Assembly: GCA_963711095.1 (NCBI GenBank)
Contig: CAVQCX010000010.1
Span: 1 to 64,000, forward strand
DNA: 64,000 bases
Direction: 5' to 3'
From: CAVQCX01 sp963711095
Lineage (GTDB): Bacteria; Pseudomonadota; Gammaproteobacteria; Chromatiales; Chromatiaceae
Position numbers and translations under genes: made by a program. Positions 17,298-26,970 of this stretch are shown one piece after another (within the stretch, counting starts at the first letter, position 1; every line of letters begins with the position of its first letter). The notes below the pieces were generated by a model. That model was not told where the DNA came from and made no database searches. It saw only the letters and a program-made list of their open reading frames with translations.

Positions 17298-19856
17298 TCA
17301 GTGCTGCTGCGCGGCGAGATCGACGAGCGATGCGAAGTCGCCCACCAGGCGATTGCAGGCCGTCGCGTCCTGACATGCGAGATAGGCCCCGGGGAAATAC
17401 CGGCTACGGTCGGGCCGCATGACGCAGGCCGACTTGGCTTTGCAATAGAAGGTCACACGGCTTCCGGCGTTTGATGAGTCCAGCCTGATCGTCGCTCCGT
17501 CGATGTCCGCGGCGGCAAAAATGACGCTCGTATCGGCACCTACGGGCGCCTCGGCGCGGCACGCGTCGATCTGTTGCTGGCTCGAGCGACGTGTCAGCGG
17601 GCATCTGTGGCCGGTGATGCGCAAGCCGCCACTGCCTTCGCGGGAGACGGCGGTCGTCACCAGCATGCCGCTGCCTTCGAGCCAGACTGAGCGATCTATG
17701 TCTGCATTGACGCGGCTGAGCGTCGAATCGAGCGCACGCAGGCTGCGCAGCGCCGGCGCTGCGGGCGCCGCGCCCGAGGGCGTTGACGGCATTGCCCCAG
17801 AAGGGGACAAGAGTCCGAAGAGCGCTTTGATGTCGTGGTACAGATCGGCGCAGCTCGCCTGATCCTGGCAATTCAGGCGAAACGCGTCGGCGGACTGGCC
17901 GTCGAGATCATTCGTCACGCAGCCGCTGGACGACCGGCACACGAATTCGAGCGCCATGCCTTGCGCATGTTTGGCGACATCGGCCGCGGCGATCGATATG
18001 GCGGCGCCGTCCAGGGCGGGGATGTGCACACGCATCGGATAGTATTCGGTCGCCACACCGTACTTGTGCTCAAGGGCCATATCGCCCGCGGAACGACGGC
18101 ATCTCCCGGCCAGGTCATCCTGGCTTGGAGCGCCGAGATCCATGTCGTCGGCCTCGCAAACGGCCCTTACAAAGGCGAGGTCCTGGCCCCCCGCCAAGCC
18201 GAAGCCGGGCTGCCAGAGCACGGTACCCGGCGTTGTCACAGTTGCAGCGCGAATGCGATCGCTGATCTTGCGCACGAGCGCGAGCAGCTGCTCTTTCTGA
18301 GCCGGCGCGCGCGCCAGGAACGGGTCGCCGCGGGATAACGCCGCGATGAACGCACCGAAATCCGCCACCAGCTGTGCGCATGCCGCGTGGTCGTTGCAGA
18401 TGAGGGTGCCGTGGCTCGCCATGTCTCCGGATCCCGTGGCGTCGGCGGGCATGTCTTCGATGCCACAGATGAATCCCTGGCGGCATGCGAAGCTGAGCCT
18501 GCTGCCGTTCTCCACGCGTATCGATGCCGGGTCGACGGCGACGGCATCGAAATGGCGTCGTGACCGGAGCGATGATGGCCGCGCGGACCGGCAGCTCGCG
18601 ATGGCGGCAGCGTCGAGGCTGCCGTTGACATCGCAGGGATTCTCGCCGATCACGAAGCGCCCGGCCTGCTCGATGTCGATTGTCGTCCAGGTGACGGTCT
18701 GTCCCTCGGTCGAGACGCCCCGGTCTATCGCGGATTGGACGCGCGCGAGCGCATCTGCCGGCCCCATCACGCGGGGAGCAGGCGCCAGCAAGGCCGGCTG
18801 TACAGGCTTCAGGGTGGTGATCAGCGCCCCGACATCCGTCACCAGCCGCGCGCAGCCCGCCCGAGTGTCGCAATAGAGCACCCACTGGGAGAAGGCGCTT
18901 GAGTCGGCGCTGCGCACCACGCAGCTCGCCCCGCCGGCACAACCATAGACGATGGCGCTGGCGTCGGCCTCCTGGGAGATGCCGCCGGGCATGCCGACTT
19001 TCCAGGCCGGCCGAGTCCGGGTCGCCGACAGATCGATCGCCGCGGCATCGACCGAAACGGTGGCTGACGTCTCGGCCGTCTTGCCGGTGAGACATCGGCG
19101 CACAAAGCCCATGTCCGGCTTGGTGTCGGCGCGGCAGAACTTCGCCTGCATGAGGAGCCGCCCGTCGCCCGTCTCGGCCAGGTGGTGGGCGTAGATCACG
19201 ACATTACCGTCGATCCACACGCCCTCGCCGATATCGTCATTCACGCGCACCAGCAGAGCACCGATGGTCGGCGCTGCGGGGATCAGGGGATTGTCGGCGC
19301 CAGGGCCGGGCAACGGCTGAGCGCGGGTACCGGCGGTGTTGGCCGCTTGCGCCACGAGCCCGTCGAGCTTGAGCAGGGTCCTGGCCATGCGTTGGCAGGC
19401 CTCGGCGTCGCGGCACAAGAGCCCCATCTCGTTAGAACAGTCGCTGCCGCCAACGCAGGTGGAGCTGAACGAGAGCACCAGGCCTTTGGCCAGCGGGCCG
19501 CCGGCGGACTGGGTCTTGAACGACGCCGGCTCGATCGAGCCGAGGGGGAGACGCACGCGCTCGGTCTGCCAGCTGAAGTCCTTGTCCCCTTTGTCGCATT
19601 GCTCCGCCGACGACGCGTCGAGTTGCATGGGATCGGCGGGGAAGCACGACCGCCTGACGTAATCGACATGGCCGTCGGTGAGGACGAAATGGGCCTCCTT
19701 CTCGGCAACGAAGTCGACGCGTACGGCGCCCTGCGCGTCGGCGTTCAGCTGCGCGACCAGCTCGGCTTCGTTTTGGGCGACGCCAGCCTCGCCGCTGCAC
19801 GCGCCGATCAGCAGGCACCCCAGCAGGAAGGCCGACAGCCGCATCCCAATGTGCAT
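17298..19856 (-). CDS. large lipoprotein of five repeated cysteine-rich modules
   Basis: 852 residues; family not recognised. The signal peptide ends in the lipobox LLIGAC (Cys 20), so it is probably anchored in the outer membrane. The body consists of five imperfect repeats of about 135-165 residues (about 28-170, 190-350, 360-510, 525-690, 705-852). Each has an opening helix (LxxVNxxI), a cysteine after a charged stretch, a central CVxxx cysteine motif, and a closing LxCxDxxxCxxLVxDfxxL block (for example LACQDATACNRLVGDFASL). Linkers are Ala/Pro-rich. The paired cysteines suggest disulphides in each module, as for a periplasmic or surface-exposed protein. GGGAAG precedes the ATG; a second ATG lies at 19844. 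Confidence 0.7.
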   Translation of the reverse strand: MHIGMRLSAFLLGCLLIGACSGEAGVAQNEAELVAQLNADAQGAVRVDFVAEKEAHFVLTDGHVDYVRRSCFPADPMQLDASSAEQCDKGDKDFSWQTERVRLPLGSIEPASFKTQSAGGPLAKGLVLSFSSTCVGGSDCSNEMGLLCRDAEACQRMARTLLKLDGLVAQAANTAGTRAQPLPGPGADNPLIPAAPTIGALLVRVNDDIGEGVWIDGNVVIYAHHLAETGDGRLLMQAKFCRADTKPDMGFVRRCLTGKTAETSATVSVDAAAIDLSATRTRPAWKVGMPGGISQEADASAIVYGCAGGASCVVRSADSSAFSQWVLYCDTRAGCARLVTDVGALITTLKPVQPALLAPAPRVMGPADALARVQSAIDRGVSTEGQTVTWTTIDIEQAGRFVIGENPCDVNGSLDAAAIASCRSARPSSLRSRRHFDAVAVDPASIRVENGSRLSFACRQGFICGIEDMPADATGSGDMASHGTLICNDHAACAQLVADFGAFIAALSRGDPFLARAPAQKEQLLALVRKISDRIRAATVTTPGTVLWQPGFGLAGGQDLAFVRAVCEADDMDLGAPSQDDLAGRCRRSAGDMALEHKYGVATEYYPMRVHIPALDGAAISIAAADVAKHAQGMALEFVCRSSSGCVTNDLDGQSADAFRLNCQDQASCADLYHDIKALFGLLSPSGAMPSTPSGAAPAAPALRSLRALDSTLSRVNADIDRSVWLEGSGMLVTTAVSREGSGGLRITGHRCPLTRRSSQQQIDACRAEAPVGADTSVIFAAADIDGATIRLDSSNAGSRVTFYCKAKSACVMRPDRSRYFPGAYLACQDATACNRLVGDFASLVDLAAQQH

Positions 19857-20169
19857 GATCTTCCCGATCGCTCGGCCTGGGTGTCAAAAGATTAGAGGCC
19901 CTTTTTCCGAAAGTCCATGGGCGGCTAAGGCGTACCAGGCTGGCATTCGCCCTGGGATCGCCGCGCCATACGGCTGGACCACGCAGCCCAGCCGAAGCAC
20001 GGTGCTCTCGACCGCCGTGTTCCGCCGATCCTGCATGCCAGCCAACGGCCGCACCGCCGCTTGGCTCCAGCGCGGCGGCTCCCGAGGCCGAACACTTGAA
20101 AATCCCTTGATCTGCGGTAAAGTCTTGCGAGATCGCTCAAGCCGCCCGTCCCGGACTGCGAGACCCAAG

Positions 20170-20622
20170 ATGCATTCTCTCGCGCAAAGCCCGATCCGGG
20201 CGTTCGTGTTCGCAACCGGGTGGGGGGTACCTTTCCCGACGTCCGGTCCCTTCCCCCTGAAGCTGCTGACCTGGCTGCGCATGGCCGGGCTTCCGCACGA
20301 CATCGTCATCGAGAACGATCCCGGCAAGGGACCGAAGGGCAAGTCGCCGTGGATCGAGGACGGGGACACCCGCATGGGGGACTCATCGATCATCATCGCC
20401 CACCTCAGCGAGCGTTACGGCGTCGACCTCGACCGGTCTTTCGACGCGGGCGCGAAGGCCCGGGCACTCGTGATCCAGCGCACGCTGGAGGAGCACTTTC
20501 ATCAGGCCTTCGAGCACCAGCTGTTCCTGGGGCGGGGCGGCAGCGCCCGGCTGGCGGAGCTCGTGTCGACCCTGCCGTTGCCGTTGCGCTGGATCGTTCC
20601 TCCGCGCACGGCCAACCCGTGA
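20170..20622 (+). pseudogene. truncated second copy of the GST-like gene
   Basis: 150 residues, closely similar to residues 1-150 of the protein at 10587 (shared GTGWGVPFP/ATGWGVPFP, GPKGKSPWIEDG, RTLEEHFHQAFEHQLFLGRG). After LRWIVP the similarity stops and the frame ends PRTANP. The C-terminal helical domain (about 110 residues) is missing. Either a pseudogene or a thioredoxin-fold-only product. Confidence 0.7.
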
Positions 20623-20976
20623 CTTGACATCCCCAGCGGTGGATTCGACCATGATTGCGGTCTGGGCGCTCCGGGCCGGCGCGAGCCATGAGCATCACCA
20701 CCGGCAGCGCGCCGCTATGGCTCCCGGACCCGAAACGTCCAACTGACAGGGCGATGTCGTGGGACTGCGAGTGGGAGGGGTCGGCGGGCATGAGCAAGGG
20801 GGTGCCGATCGAGCCCCCCGCGGCCGAGTATCTTTGCTCGAGCGGGCCGGCGAGAGTCCTCGCGGGGCCGCGCTGGCGGCCGCAGGGGCCCGGTGCCAGC
20901 ACGGCAACCGGGCAGCACCGGCGACCCGGAGGGCGGAAGGGACATCATGGGCTCCCGCTGAACAGGAAGGGCGATT
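20623..20976. other. gene-free interval upstream of the anti-sigma factor gene
   Basis: About 350 GC-rich bases. A frame from 20655 runs through into the next gene out of frame and shows no family motif. No promoter could be identified with confidence. Confidence 0.4.
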
Positions 20977-21396
20977 ATGCCGACGCTGTCTGTGCCCGCC
21001 GAGCTGCCGAGCCTGACGCTCATCCAGGGGCTCGTGACCAAGGCCGCCCGGCAGGCCGGTCTCGACGAATCAGCCATCTTCCGCCTCAATCTGGCGGTGG
21101 AAGAGATCGTCGGCAACATCATGACCCACGGCTACGCCGAGCAGGGACTCAGGGGCGACATCCGGGTGAGCACCGAGATCGACGAGGATCGCCTGGTCGT
21201 CGAGCTGCAGGACCAGGCCATCGCCTTCGACCCCACCGAGCGCCGCCTCCCGAGCGCGCAGGATCTTGCCCGGTCGGTGGAGGATCGGGTTATCGGCGGC
21301 CTGGGCATCTTCCTGGCGCTGCGTGGCATCGACGGCTTCCGTTACGAGCGCGCGGGAGGGAGCAACCGCAACATCCTGGAGATGCGGCGCCGATAA
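20977..21396 (+). CDS. RsbW-like anti-sigma factor (HATPase_c_2 serine kinase)
   Basis: 139 residues, the usual size. The N-box LAVEEIVGNIMTHGY (about 38-52) and the G-box region DRVIGGLGIFL (about 109-119) form the ATP site of the GHKL fold. In partner switching such proteins bind a sigma factor or another effector, and phosphorylate a STAS antagonist on serine. The STAS gene follows 200 bp downstream, and a SpoIIE-type phosphatase lies at 23536 on the other strand. No sigma factor gene is in the window, so the effector is unknown. Confidence 0.88.
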   Translation: MPTLSVPAELPSLTLIQGLVTKAARQAGLDESAIFRLNLAVEEIVGNIMTHGYAEQGLRGDIRVSTEIDEDRLVVELQDQAIAFDPTERRLPSAQDLARSVEDRVIGGLGIFLALRGIDGFRYERAGGSNRNILEMRRR

Positions 21397-21595
21397 TCCG
21401 GCGCGCCAGGATCGAGTCGCGCAACCGCTGCGGCGGGGTCATAGGCCCGGCTTTGCGCCCGAACTTGGCGAAGAGGGGGGCCGCCCCTATGGCTTTGAAG
21501 AGCCTGGCGACCCCGGCTACCATAATGCCGGTATCCGGCATGAGTCTGGCGACCCGGCTCATTCTTCCGACGATATCGGGCTTGGAGCTTCAAAC

Positions 21596-21934
21596 ATGCA
21601 AGTAACGGAACAGGTTCAGGACGGGGTGCGGATCGTGCGCCCGGAAGGCCGGCTGGACACCAATACAGCCCCGGACTTCGAAAGGCATCTGACCGATCGG
21701 CTGGAGGCCGAGGTCGTACCCCTGGTGCTGGACTTCTCCGCTCTGGACTACATCTCCAGCGCAGGACTGCGGGTCGTGCTGCTGGCGGCCAAGCAGATGA
21801 AGGCCCGCAATGCCAAGATGGCGCTCTGTGCGCTCAACGGCAACGTCCGGGAAGTGTTCGACATCAGCGGCTTCCTGCAGATCCTGCAGGTCTACGACAC
21901 CCTCGATCAGGCGCGGGGCGAGGTCGCCGGCTGA
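21596..21934 (+). CDS. STAS-domain anti-anti-sigma factor
   Basis: 112 residues. ATG 21596 is favoured over upstream starts by GGAG at 21584 and by family length. LVLDFSALDYISSAGLRVVL (about 46-65) contains the conserved phosphorylatable serine of the SSAG loop. Counterpart of the RsbW-like kinase upstream: the unphosphorylated form binds the kinase and releases its partner; phosphatase action restores it. Probable operon with the kinase and the ferric-reductase-like gene. Confidence 0.92.
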   Translation: MQVTEQVQDGVRIVRPEGRLDTNTAPDFERHLTDRLEAEVVPLVLDFSALDYISSAGLRVVLLAAKQMKARNAKMALCALNGNVREVFDISGFLQILQVYDTLDQARGEVAG

Positions 21935-22191
21935 GGCCGGCCGGTCCGCACCGGCCCGGGCAGGCAGGGCGAGGCGGGGCGCCGTGGGCCGGTCGTCTCA
22001 GGGCCAGGCGCCAAGCGGGGGCACCACGCCGCGCGTCCCACGAGACCGCCCTCACAGCCGTTCAGTACATCCACGCAAAGCCGCGCGTCTGCTGCAGCGT
22101 GCTGCTCGGGGCACGAGAACGGCAGCCATGGGGGCTGCGCCGGTCATTATCGGGCGGCGCTCGCCCGGCTGCTGATCGACAGGAGGGGACC

Positions 22192-23523
22192 ATGATTCTT
22201 CGAATTTCGGCGCTGCGCCATCCCGACACCCGCCAATATGCGCTCGTGGGATTCGTGGGGCTCACCACGCTGACCCTCTGGGGTCTTGCCAAGATCTCTG
22301 TGGTCCAACCCAGCGACCTGTGGCCGTGGCGAGGGCCCTCCCAGGCCCTGAGTATCCTGGCACTGGCGCTGATGGCGGTGCAGCTGCTTGCGGGGGCCCG
22401 CAGCCGTACTCTGGAGTGGCTGTTCGGCGGCCTGGACCGCGCGATCCGGCTGCACCGCGCTGTCGGACTGACCGCGATGATCCTGCTAGTAGCCCACCTG
22501 CTACTGCTGGTGCCGGCGCGGGCGGCCCAGGGCGCTCCCTTGGCCGATTTGTTCGTGCCGTTCTACTCGCCGGGGGCGCGCACCATCGACATCCTGATCT
22601 TCTATGCCTTCGTGGCTCTGGCCTTCCTCGCCTACAACAAGAGCCTGCCTTATGCCCGGTGGCAGTGGCTGCACCGGGCGAACGGCATCTTGTTCATGGT
22701 GTTCTCTATCCACATCGTGCTGGCGCCCGGCAGCATTCACGACTATGAGCCCCTGAGGACCTGGATGGTGTTCCTCGGCTTCGCCGGCAGCCTCGCCTTC
22801 CTGTACCGGGTGCTGCTGTTCCGGCGCATCGGTCCGCGCTATCGCTACGCCCTGGACCGCATCGAGCCGCAGGGCGGCAATGCCTACAACCTGGTACTGC
22901 GACCGGTACAAAGGCGCATGCTCTACGACCCGGGCACCTTTGCCTTCATTGCAGTGCCCCACAGCCCCCCGCTGCCGGCGGAGCTGCACCCCTTCTCGTT
23001 CTCCTCGACGCCCGTGAGCCGCGAGCTGCGTTTCTCCATTCGCGCCCTGGGAGACTATACCAAGGCTCTGCGGGCGCTGCCGGCCGGCGCGGCGGTGGAC
23101 GTCTACGGTCCTTTCGGCGGCTTCACGCCCCACGCCTTCGAGAGCTACCGCCGCCTGGTACTGATCGGCGCCGGCATCGGCATCACCCCCTTCCTCTCCA
23201 TGCTTGCCTTCGAGCTCACCAATAACGATTTCCGACGCATCTGGCTCTATTACGTGGTCCGCGAGCGCACGGACGCCGGTTACGACGAGGAGATCCGCAG
23301 CAACCATCTGCGCGCGGATTCCTACATCGACTATGAGCTATGGGTGACCAAGGAGCGGGGACACATCACGGCGGCGGCCATCGCCGAGGCGGTGATGCCC
23401 ATCGACGACTATGCCGTGATGCTCTGCGGCACGCAGCCTTTCAACCGCGACCTGACCCGGCAATTCCGCAAGCTGGGCGTGCCGGCGGCGCGTATCATCT
23501 CCGAGGAATTCGCCTTTCGGTGA
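22192..23523 (+). CDS. ferric-reductase-like transmembrane FAD/NAD(P)H oxidoreductase
   Basis: 443 residues from ATG 22192 (GGAGGGG just upstream). The N-terminal half has six or so membrane helices with paired haem-ligand histidines (RLHRAVGL and VAHLLLL; WLHRANG and FSIHIVL). The C-terminal half is an FAD-binding barrel followed by an NAD(P)-binding fold with GAGIGITPFLSML (about 328) and a final MLCGTQPFNRDL block. It would move electrons from cytoplasmic NAD(P)H across the inner membrane, as in ferric reductases, NOX or MsrQ-like proteins. Substrate unknown. Lies directly downstream of the partner-switching pair. Confidence 0.88.
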   Translation: MILRISALRHPDTRQYALVGFVGLTTLTLWGLAKISVVQPSDLWPWRGPSQALSILALALMAVQLLAGARSRTLEWLFGGLDRAIRLHRAVGLTAMILLVAHLLLLVPARAAQGAPLADLFVPFYSPGARTIDILIFYAFVALAFLAYNKSLPYARWQWLHRANGILFMVFSIHIVLAPGSIHDYEPLRTWMVFLGFAGSLAFLYRVLLFRRIGPRYRYALDRIEPQGGNAYNLVLRPVQRRMLYDPGTFAFIAVPHSPPLPAELHPFSFSSTPVSRELRFSIRALGDYTKALRALPAGAAVDVYGPFGGFTPHAFESYRRLVLIGAGIGITPFLSMLAFELTNNDFRRIWLYYVVRERTDAGYDEEIRSNHLRADSYIDYELWVTKERGHITAAAIAEAVMPIDDYAVMLCGTQPFNRDLTRQFRKLGVPAARIISEEFAFR

Positions 23524-23535
23524 GTGAGCGGCCGC

Positions 23536-24705
23536 TCAAGCACCCGACGGGCGTGGCCCCAGATAGCGCAAAGCCAACAGGGTGATGTCGTCCGACTGAG
23601 GCGCGCCCTGGGCAAAGACCCTGACGTCGTCGACGATGGCCTCGAGCAGTGCTCGAGGCTCGGCACCGCCCTGAGTAGCCAACAGCCGCTCGAGTCGCTC
23701 ATCGTCATACAGCTCTCCGCTCGCGCGCATCGCCTCGGTCACGCCGTCGGTGTAGAGCAGCAGCGAGTCTCCTGCATCCAGCCCGATCTCCCGGCTGTCA
23801 TAGCCCACACTCTCCAGCAGTCCCAGGGCCACCCCGCCGGTACGGGGCAACGTCTGCACCGCACCCGCAGCCGAGACCCTGAAGGGCGGGTTGTGCCCGC
23901 CATTGCTATAGGTGAAGCGTCCGGAGCGCAGATCGAGGATGCCGTAAAACGTGGTGACGAACATGAGCGCCTCATTGTCAGCGCACAGCAGGTTGTTCAC
24001 GTGCGCGAGGCAGGGCCCGACCTCCATCCCCTGCAGGGCAGTGAACCGCAACAGGGTGCGGGCCACGGCCATGAACATAGCCGCGGTGATGCCCTTGCCG
24101 GAGACATCGGCCATCACCACGCCCAGGTGATGCTGGTCGACACGGAAGAAGTCGTAGAAATCGCCGCCGATCTCCCTCGCCGGGATCATGCGCGCGTGCA
24201 GTACGTGATCCGGCTCGTGCGGGAACACCACCGGCAGGATCGACTGCTGCAGGCTGCCGGCCAGCTCCAGCTCCTCTTCGATGGCATGCAGCTGGCTTCG
24301 GGTCCGGTCCGCCTGCTTGATCAGCTCGACCTGGGACAGTGTCTTGGCGACGGTGACCTCCAGATCGGTGAAATCGATGGGCTTGGTGAGGAAGTCGAAC
24401 GCCCCGCGATTCATAGCCGTGCGGATGTTGGACAGATCGCCATAGGCGGACACCACGACCGCCTTTAGCGCCGGACCGAAACCGGCCAGCTCGCCGAGCA
24501 GGGTCAGCCCGTCCATCTCGGGCATGTTGATATCGGTGAGAACGACGTCGATCTCCGGATGGTCGCGCAGCTGGCCCAGCGCCTCCAGGCCGTTGCGGGC
24601 AAACAGGAATGCCAGCTCTCCCGCACGGATCTTGCGGCGGAATTTCTGCAGCATCAGAGACTCGAGATCGGGCTCGTCGTCCACTACCAGAATGGTGCTC
24701 GTCAT
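23536..24705 (-). CDS. response regulator with SpoIIE/PP2C phosphatase output (RsbU-like)
   Basis: 389 residues from ATG 24705, with GGGAG upstream; longer starts are not supported. The receiver domain has the acceptor Asp in VVLTDINMPEMDG (about 56) and K in FLTKPID. A coiled-coil linker (residues about 130-160) leads to the PP2C-type domain with REIGGDFYDFF, VMADVSGKG and DDITLLAL metal-binding motifs. It should dephosphorylate the STAS protein when the receiver is phosphorylated, probably by the neighbouring kinase. Its 3' end lies only 12 bp from the convergent oxidoreductase gene. Confidence 0.93.
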   Translation of the reverse strand: MTSTILVVDDEPDLESLMLQKFRRKIRAGELAFLFARNGLEALGQLRDHPEIDVVLTDINMPEMDGLTLLGELAGFGPALKAVVVSAYGDLSNIRTAMNRGAFDFLTKPIDFTDLEVTVAKTLSQVELIKQADRTRSQLHAIEEELELAGSLQQSILPVVFPHEPDHVLHARMIPAREIGGDFYDFFRVDQHHLGVVMADVSGKGITAAMFMAVARTLLRFTALQGMEVGPCLAHVNNLLCADNEALMFVTTFYGILDLRSGRFTYSNGGHNPPFRVSAAGAVQTLPRTGGVALGLLESVGYDSREIGLDAGDSLLLYTDGVTEAMRASGELYDDERLERLLATQGGAEPRALLEAIVDDVRVFAQGAPQSDDITLLALRYLGPRPSGA

Positions 24706-24852
24706 CGATGCTCCCAGCTTTGGGGTGTTGCTGTTGCTAAGGGTCGAGTAAGTAAAGCCTCGCGAGCCGGAATAAGCCTGTCGGGACACACCCTGAATAC
24801 TCGCTGGCGCTACGCAGCCCTGCTTCGTTGGCAAGTCCGGGTCCCGACAGAC

Positions 24853-26958
24853 TCATCCCGGGTCGCCTGAAAGTGCTGTGGCCTTACCAAGGCCTTCCTC
24901 AGTCTGCACCCTTGGCGAATCCCGCAACGAAACCGCTGCGGAGGCCGGCGCCGCGGCTGCCGGAAGCCTGACCGTAAACTCGGTGAACCGATCAGGCTCC
25001 GATTCCACCTGGATGGTCCCCTGGTGCTCCTGCACGACGATGTCGTAGCTGATGGACAGTCCGAGCCCCGTCCCCGAACCGGTGGGCTTGGTGGTGAAAA
25101 ACGGCTGAAACACCTTGTCCCTGATCTCCGGCGGGATGCCCGGGCCGTTGTCCCGAATGCGCACCTCCACCTGGCCCCCGGTCCGCCGCGTCGCGATGCT
25201 CACCGTGGGCACATAGCCGTCCGGGGCCGTGCCCGTGCGCTGGTGCACCGCGTAACAGGCGTTGTTGACCAGGTTCAGGATCACGCGGCTCAGATCCTGG
25301 GGAACCAGGCCGACCATGCCCACGTCGTCGGCATAGTCACGCTGGAGGGTTACGTTGAAATTGGGGTCGCTGGCCCGTATGCCATGGTATGCCAGGTTGA
25401 CATACTCCTCCACCAGAGCATTGAGATCGGTCGGGCGCGGCTCGCCGGTCTTGCCGCGGGAGTGCTCCAGCATGTTGCGCACGATGCTGTCGGCGCGCTT
25501 GCCGTGGGCGTTGATTTTCTGGGCATTGGCGCTCAGATCCCCCAGTACATCGTTGAGATAGCCCGCAGCCTCTTCGTCCAGCTTACCCTCGAGCCGCTCG
25601 ATCTCCTCGCCGAGCTCCTTGGCGAGATCCACGCAGAGCTCGGAGAAGTTGAGAATGAAGTTGAGGGGGTTCTTGATCTCGTGGGCTATGCCGGCCGTGA
25701 GCGCTCCCAACGACGCCATCTTTTCCTGCACGATAATCTGCTCCTGCATCCTGCGCACCTGTGCCAGGGTCTGCTCCAGCTCCTCGTTCTTGACATGCAG
25801 ATCGGTGGACGCCTTCCTGAGCTCCTCCTCGGCGCGCAGGCGCTCGCTGAGCTCGCTGCGCAGCTGGCGCTGGACTTCGGTGAGACGCAGGTTCAGGCGG
25901 CGGAAGTACACCGAAGCCAAAGACGACACGAGCAACAGCAGCGCCACCAGGCCGATCACGTGCCAGTACTGGGCCAGCAGCTCGCGCAGTGTGATCTTGC
26001 CATAGTCCTGGTAGGGCGGCACCCGCAGCATGCGCAGGGTCTCCCGCACCGGCTGGTAGTTGGCCGGCACGGTCCATCCGTAGTATTTGCCGGCCTTGGA
26101 CGCAGGGCTGCCCGGGGGGATGCTCATCAGCGCGATGGCGACCTGCTCGGCCAGCTGCTGCGGCGTCTTCGGCATGATCGCAAACGGCCACTCGGGGTAG
26201 AGCTGGGTGCTCAGCGCGAAGGGAAAGCGCGCGCCATAGTCCTGGTTACGGTAGACCAGCGCGAAATCCTGGCGCCGGATCTTGCCTTCGGCGGCCATGC
26301 GCTCCAGGGTGTCGGTACGCACGTTGCCGGCGTCGGCCTTGCCGTCGCGCACATCGTAGACCACCTGGTCATGGCTGCCCGTGAAATACAGCTTGCCCAG
26401 GTCCTTATAGGGATCGACGCCCAGCTCCAGCAGCTGGCGCCAGCCCATGTACCAGCCGCCGAAGGCGGTCTCGTTGACCGCGGCAAAACGTTTGCCCTCG
26501 AGGTCGCGCACGCTGCGCAGGTCGGTGCGGTCGGCGCGTCGGAACAGCACTGCACCGAACTCCGCGTACGGCTGTCCCAGGCGCAGGTTCTTTAGCGTGG
26601 CGATGCGCCGCAGGCCGTGAAACACCTCGAATTCGACATACATGCCGGGATTGGTCAGGACGAAGTCCACCGTATCGTCAGCGACGGCGCGGCGTATGCC
26701 CGCCCAGTCCAGGGGCTCGATGACGAAGCGGTAGCCGGGGACGTGCTCGGAGAGGTAGTCGGCCGTGGGGCCCCACTGGCGCAGCGCATGCTCCTGGCCG
26801 CGGATCGCCACCACGGCGATCTTCAGCACTCGGGGCGCGGCCCGCGGCGGCGCAGCCGGCTCGGCGGACATCGAAACGCCCGGCATCCCGGCCAGCAACA
26901 CAGCCACGGCGGTCAGCAGGACCGCGATGCCGGCAAGGCTCCGATGCCAGCGATACAC
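24853..26958 (-). CDS. PhnD-type periplasmic-binding sensor histidine kinase
   Basis: 701 residues. Signal/anchor helix (about 8-28), then a phosphate/phosphite/phosphonate-binding (PhnD-like) domain of about 270 residues (VLKIAVVAIRG, VDFVLTNPGMYVEFE, GSHDQVVYDVRDGKADAG). A second helix (HVIGLVALLLLVSSLASVYF, about 324-343) is followed by a coiled coil, the H-box ALTAGIAHEIKNPLNFI, the N-box NLVNNACYAV and the G-boxes DNGPGIPPEI and GSGTGLGLSI. It senses a small ligand in the periplasm. Its likely partner is the receiver-phosphatase just downstream (147 bp gap), which links the signal to partner switching. Confidence 0.92.
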   Translation of the reverse strand: MYRWHRSLAGIAVLLTAVAVLLAGMPGVSMSAEPAAPPRAAPRVLKIAVVAIRGQEHALRQWGPTADYLSEHVPGYRFVIEPLDWAGIRRAVADDTVDFVLTNPGMYVEFEVFHGLRRIATLKNLRLGQPYAEFGAVLFRRADRTDLRSVRDLEGKRFAAVNETAFGGWYMGWRQLLELGVDPYKDLGKLYFTGSHDQVVYDVRDGKADAGNVRTDTLERMAAEGKIRRQDFALVYRNQDYGARFPFALSTQLYPEWPFAIMPKTPQQLAEQVAIALMSIPPGSPASKAGKYYGWTVPANYQPVRETLRMLRVPPYQDYGKITLRELLAQYWHVIGLVALLLLVSSLASVYFRRLNLRLTEVQRQLRSELSERLRAEEELRKASTDLHVKNEELEQTLAQVRRMQEQIIVQEKMASLGALTAGIAHEIKNPLNFILNFSELCVDLAKELGEEIERLEGKLDEEAAGYLNDVLGDLSANAQKINAHGKRADSIVRNMLEHSRGKTGEPRPTDLNALVEEYVNLAYHGIRASDPNFNVTLQRDYADDVGMVGLVPQDLSRVILNLVNNACYAVHQRTGTAPDGYVPTVSIATRRTGGQVEVRIRDNGPGIPPEIRDKVFQPFFTTKPTGSGTGLGLSISYDIVVQEHQGTIQVESEPDRFTEFTVRLPAAAAPASAAVSLRDSPRVQTEEGLGKATALSGDPG

Positions 26959-26970
26959 GCGCCCCGGCCC

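Noticed and set aside
25024..26595. 523-codon plus-strand frame opposite the PhnD-type kinase
   Set aside because: Antisense shadow of a clear histidine kinase.
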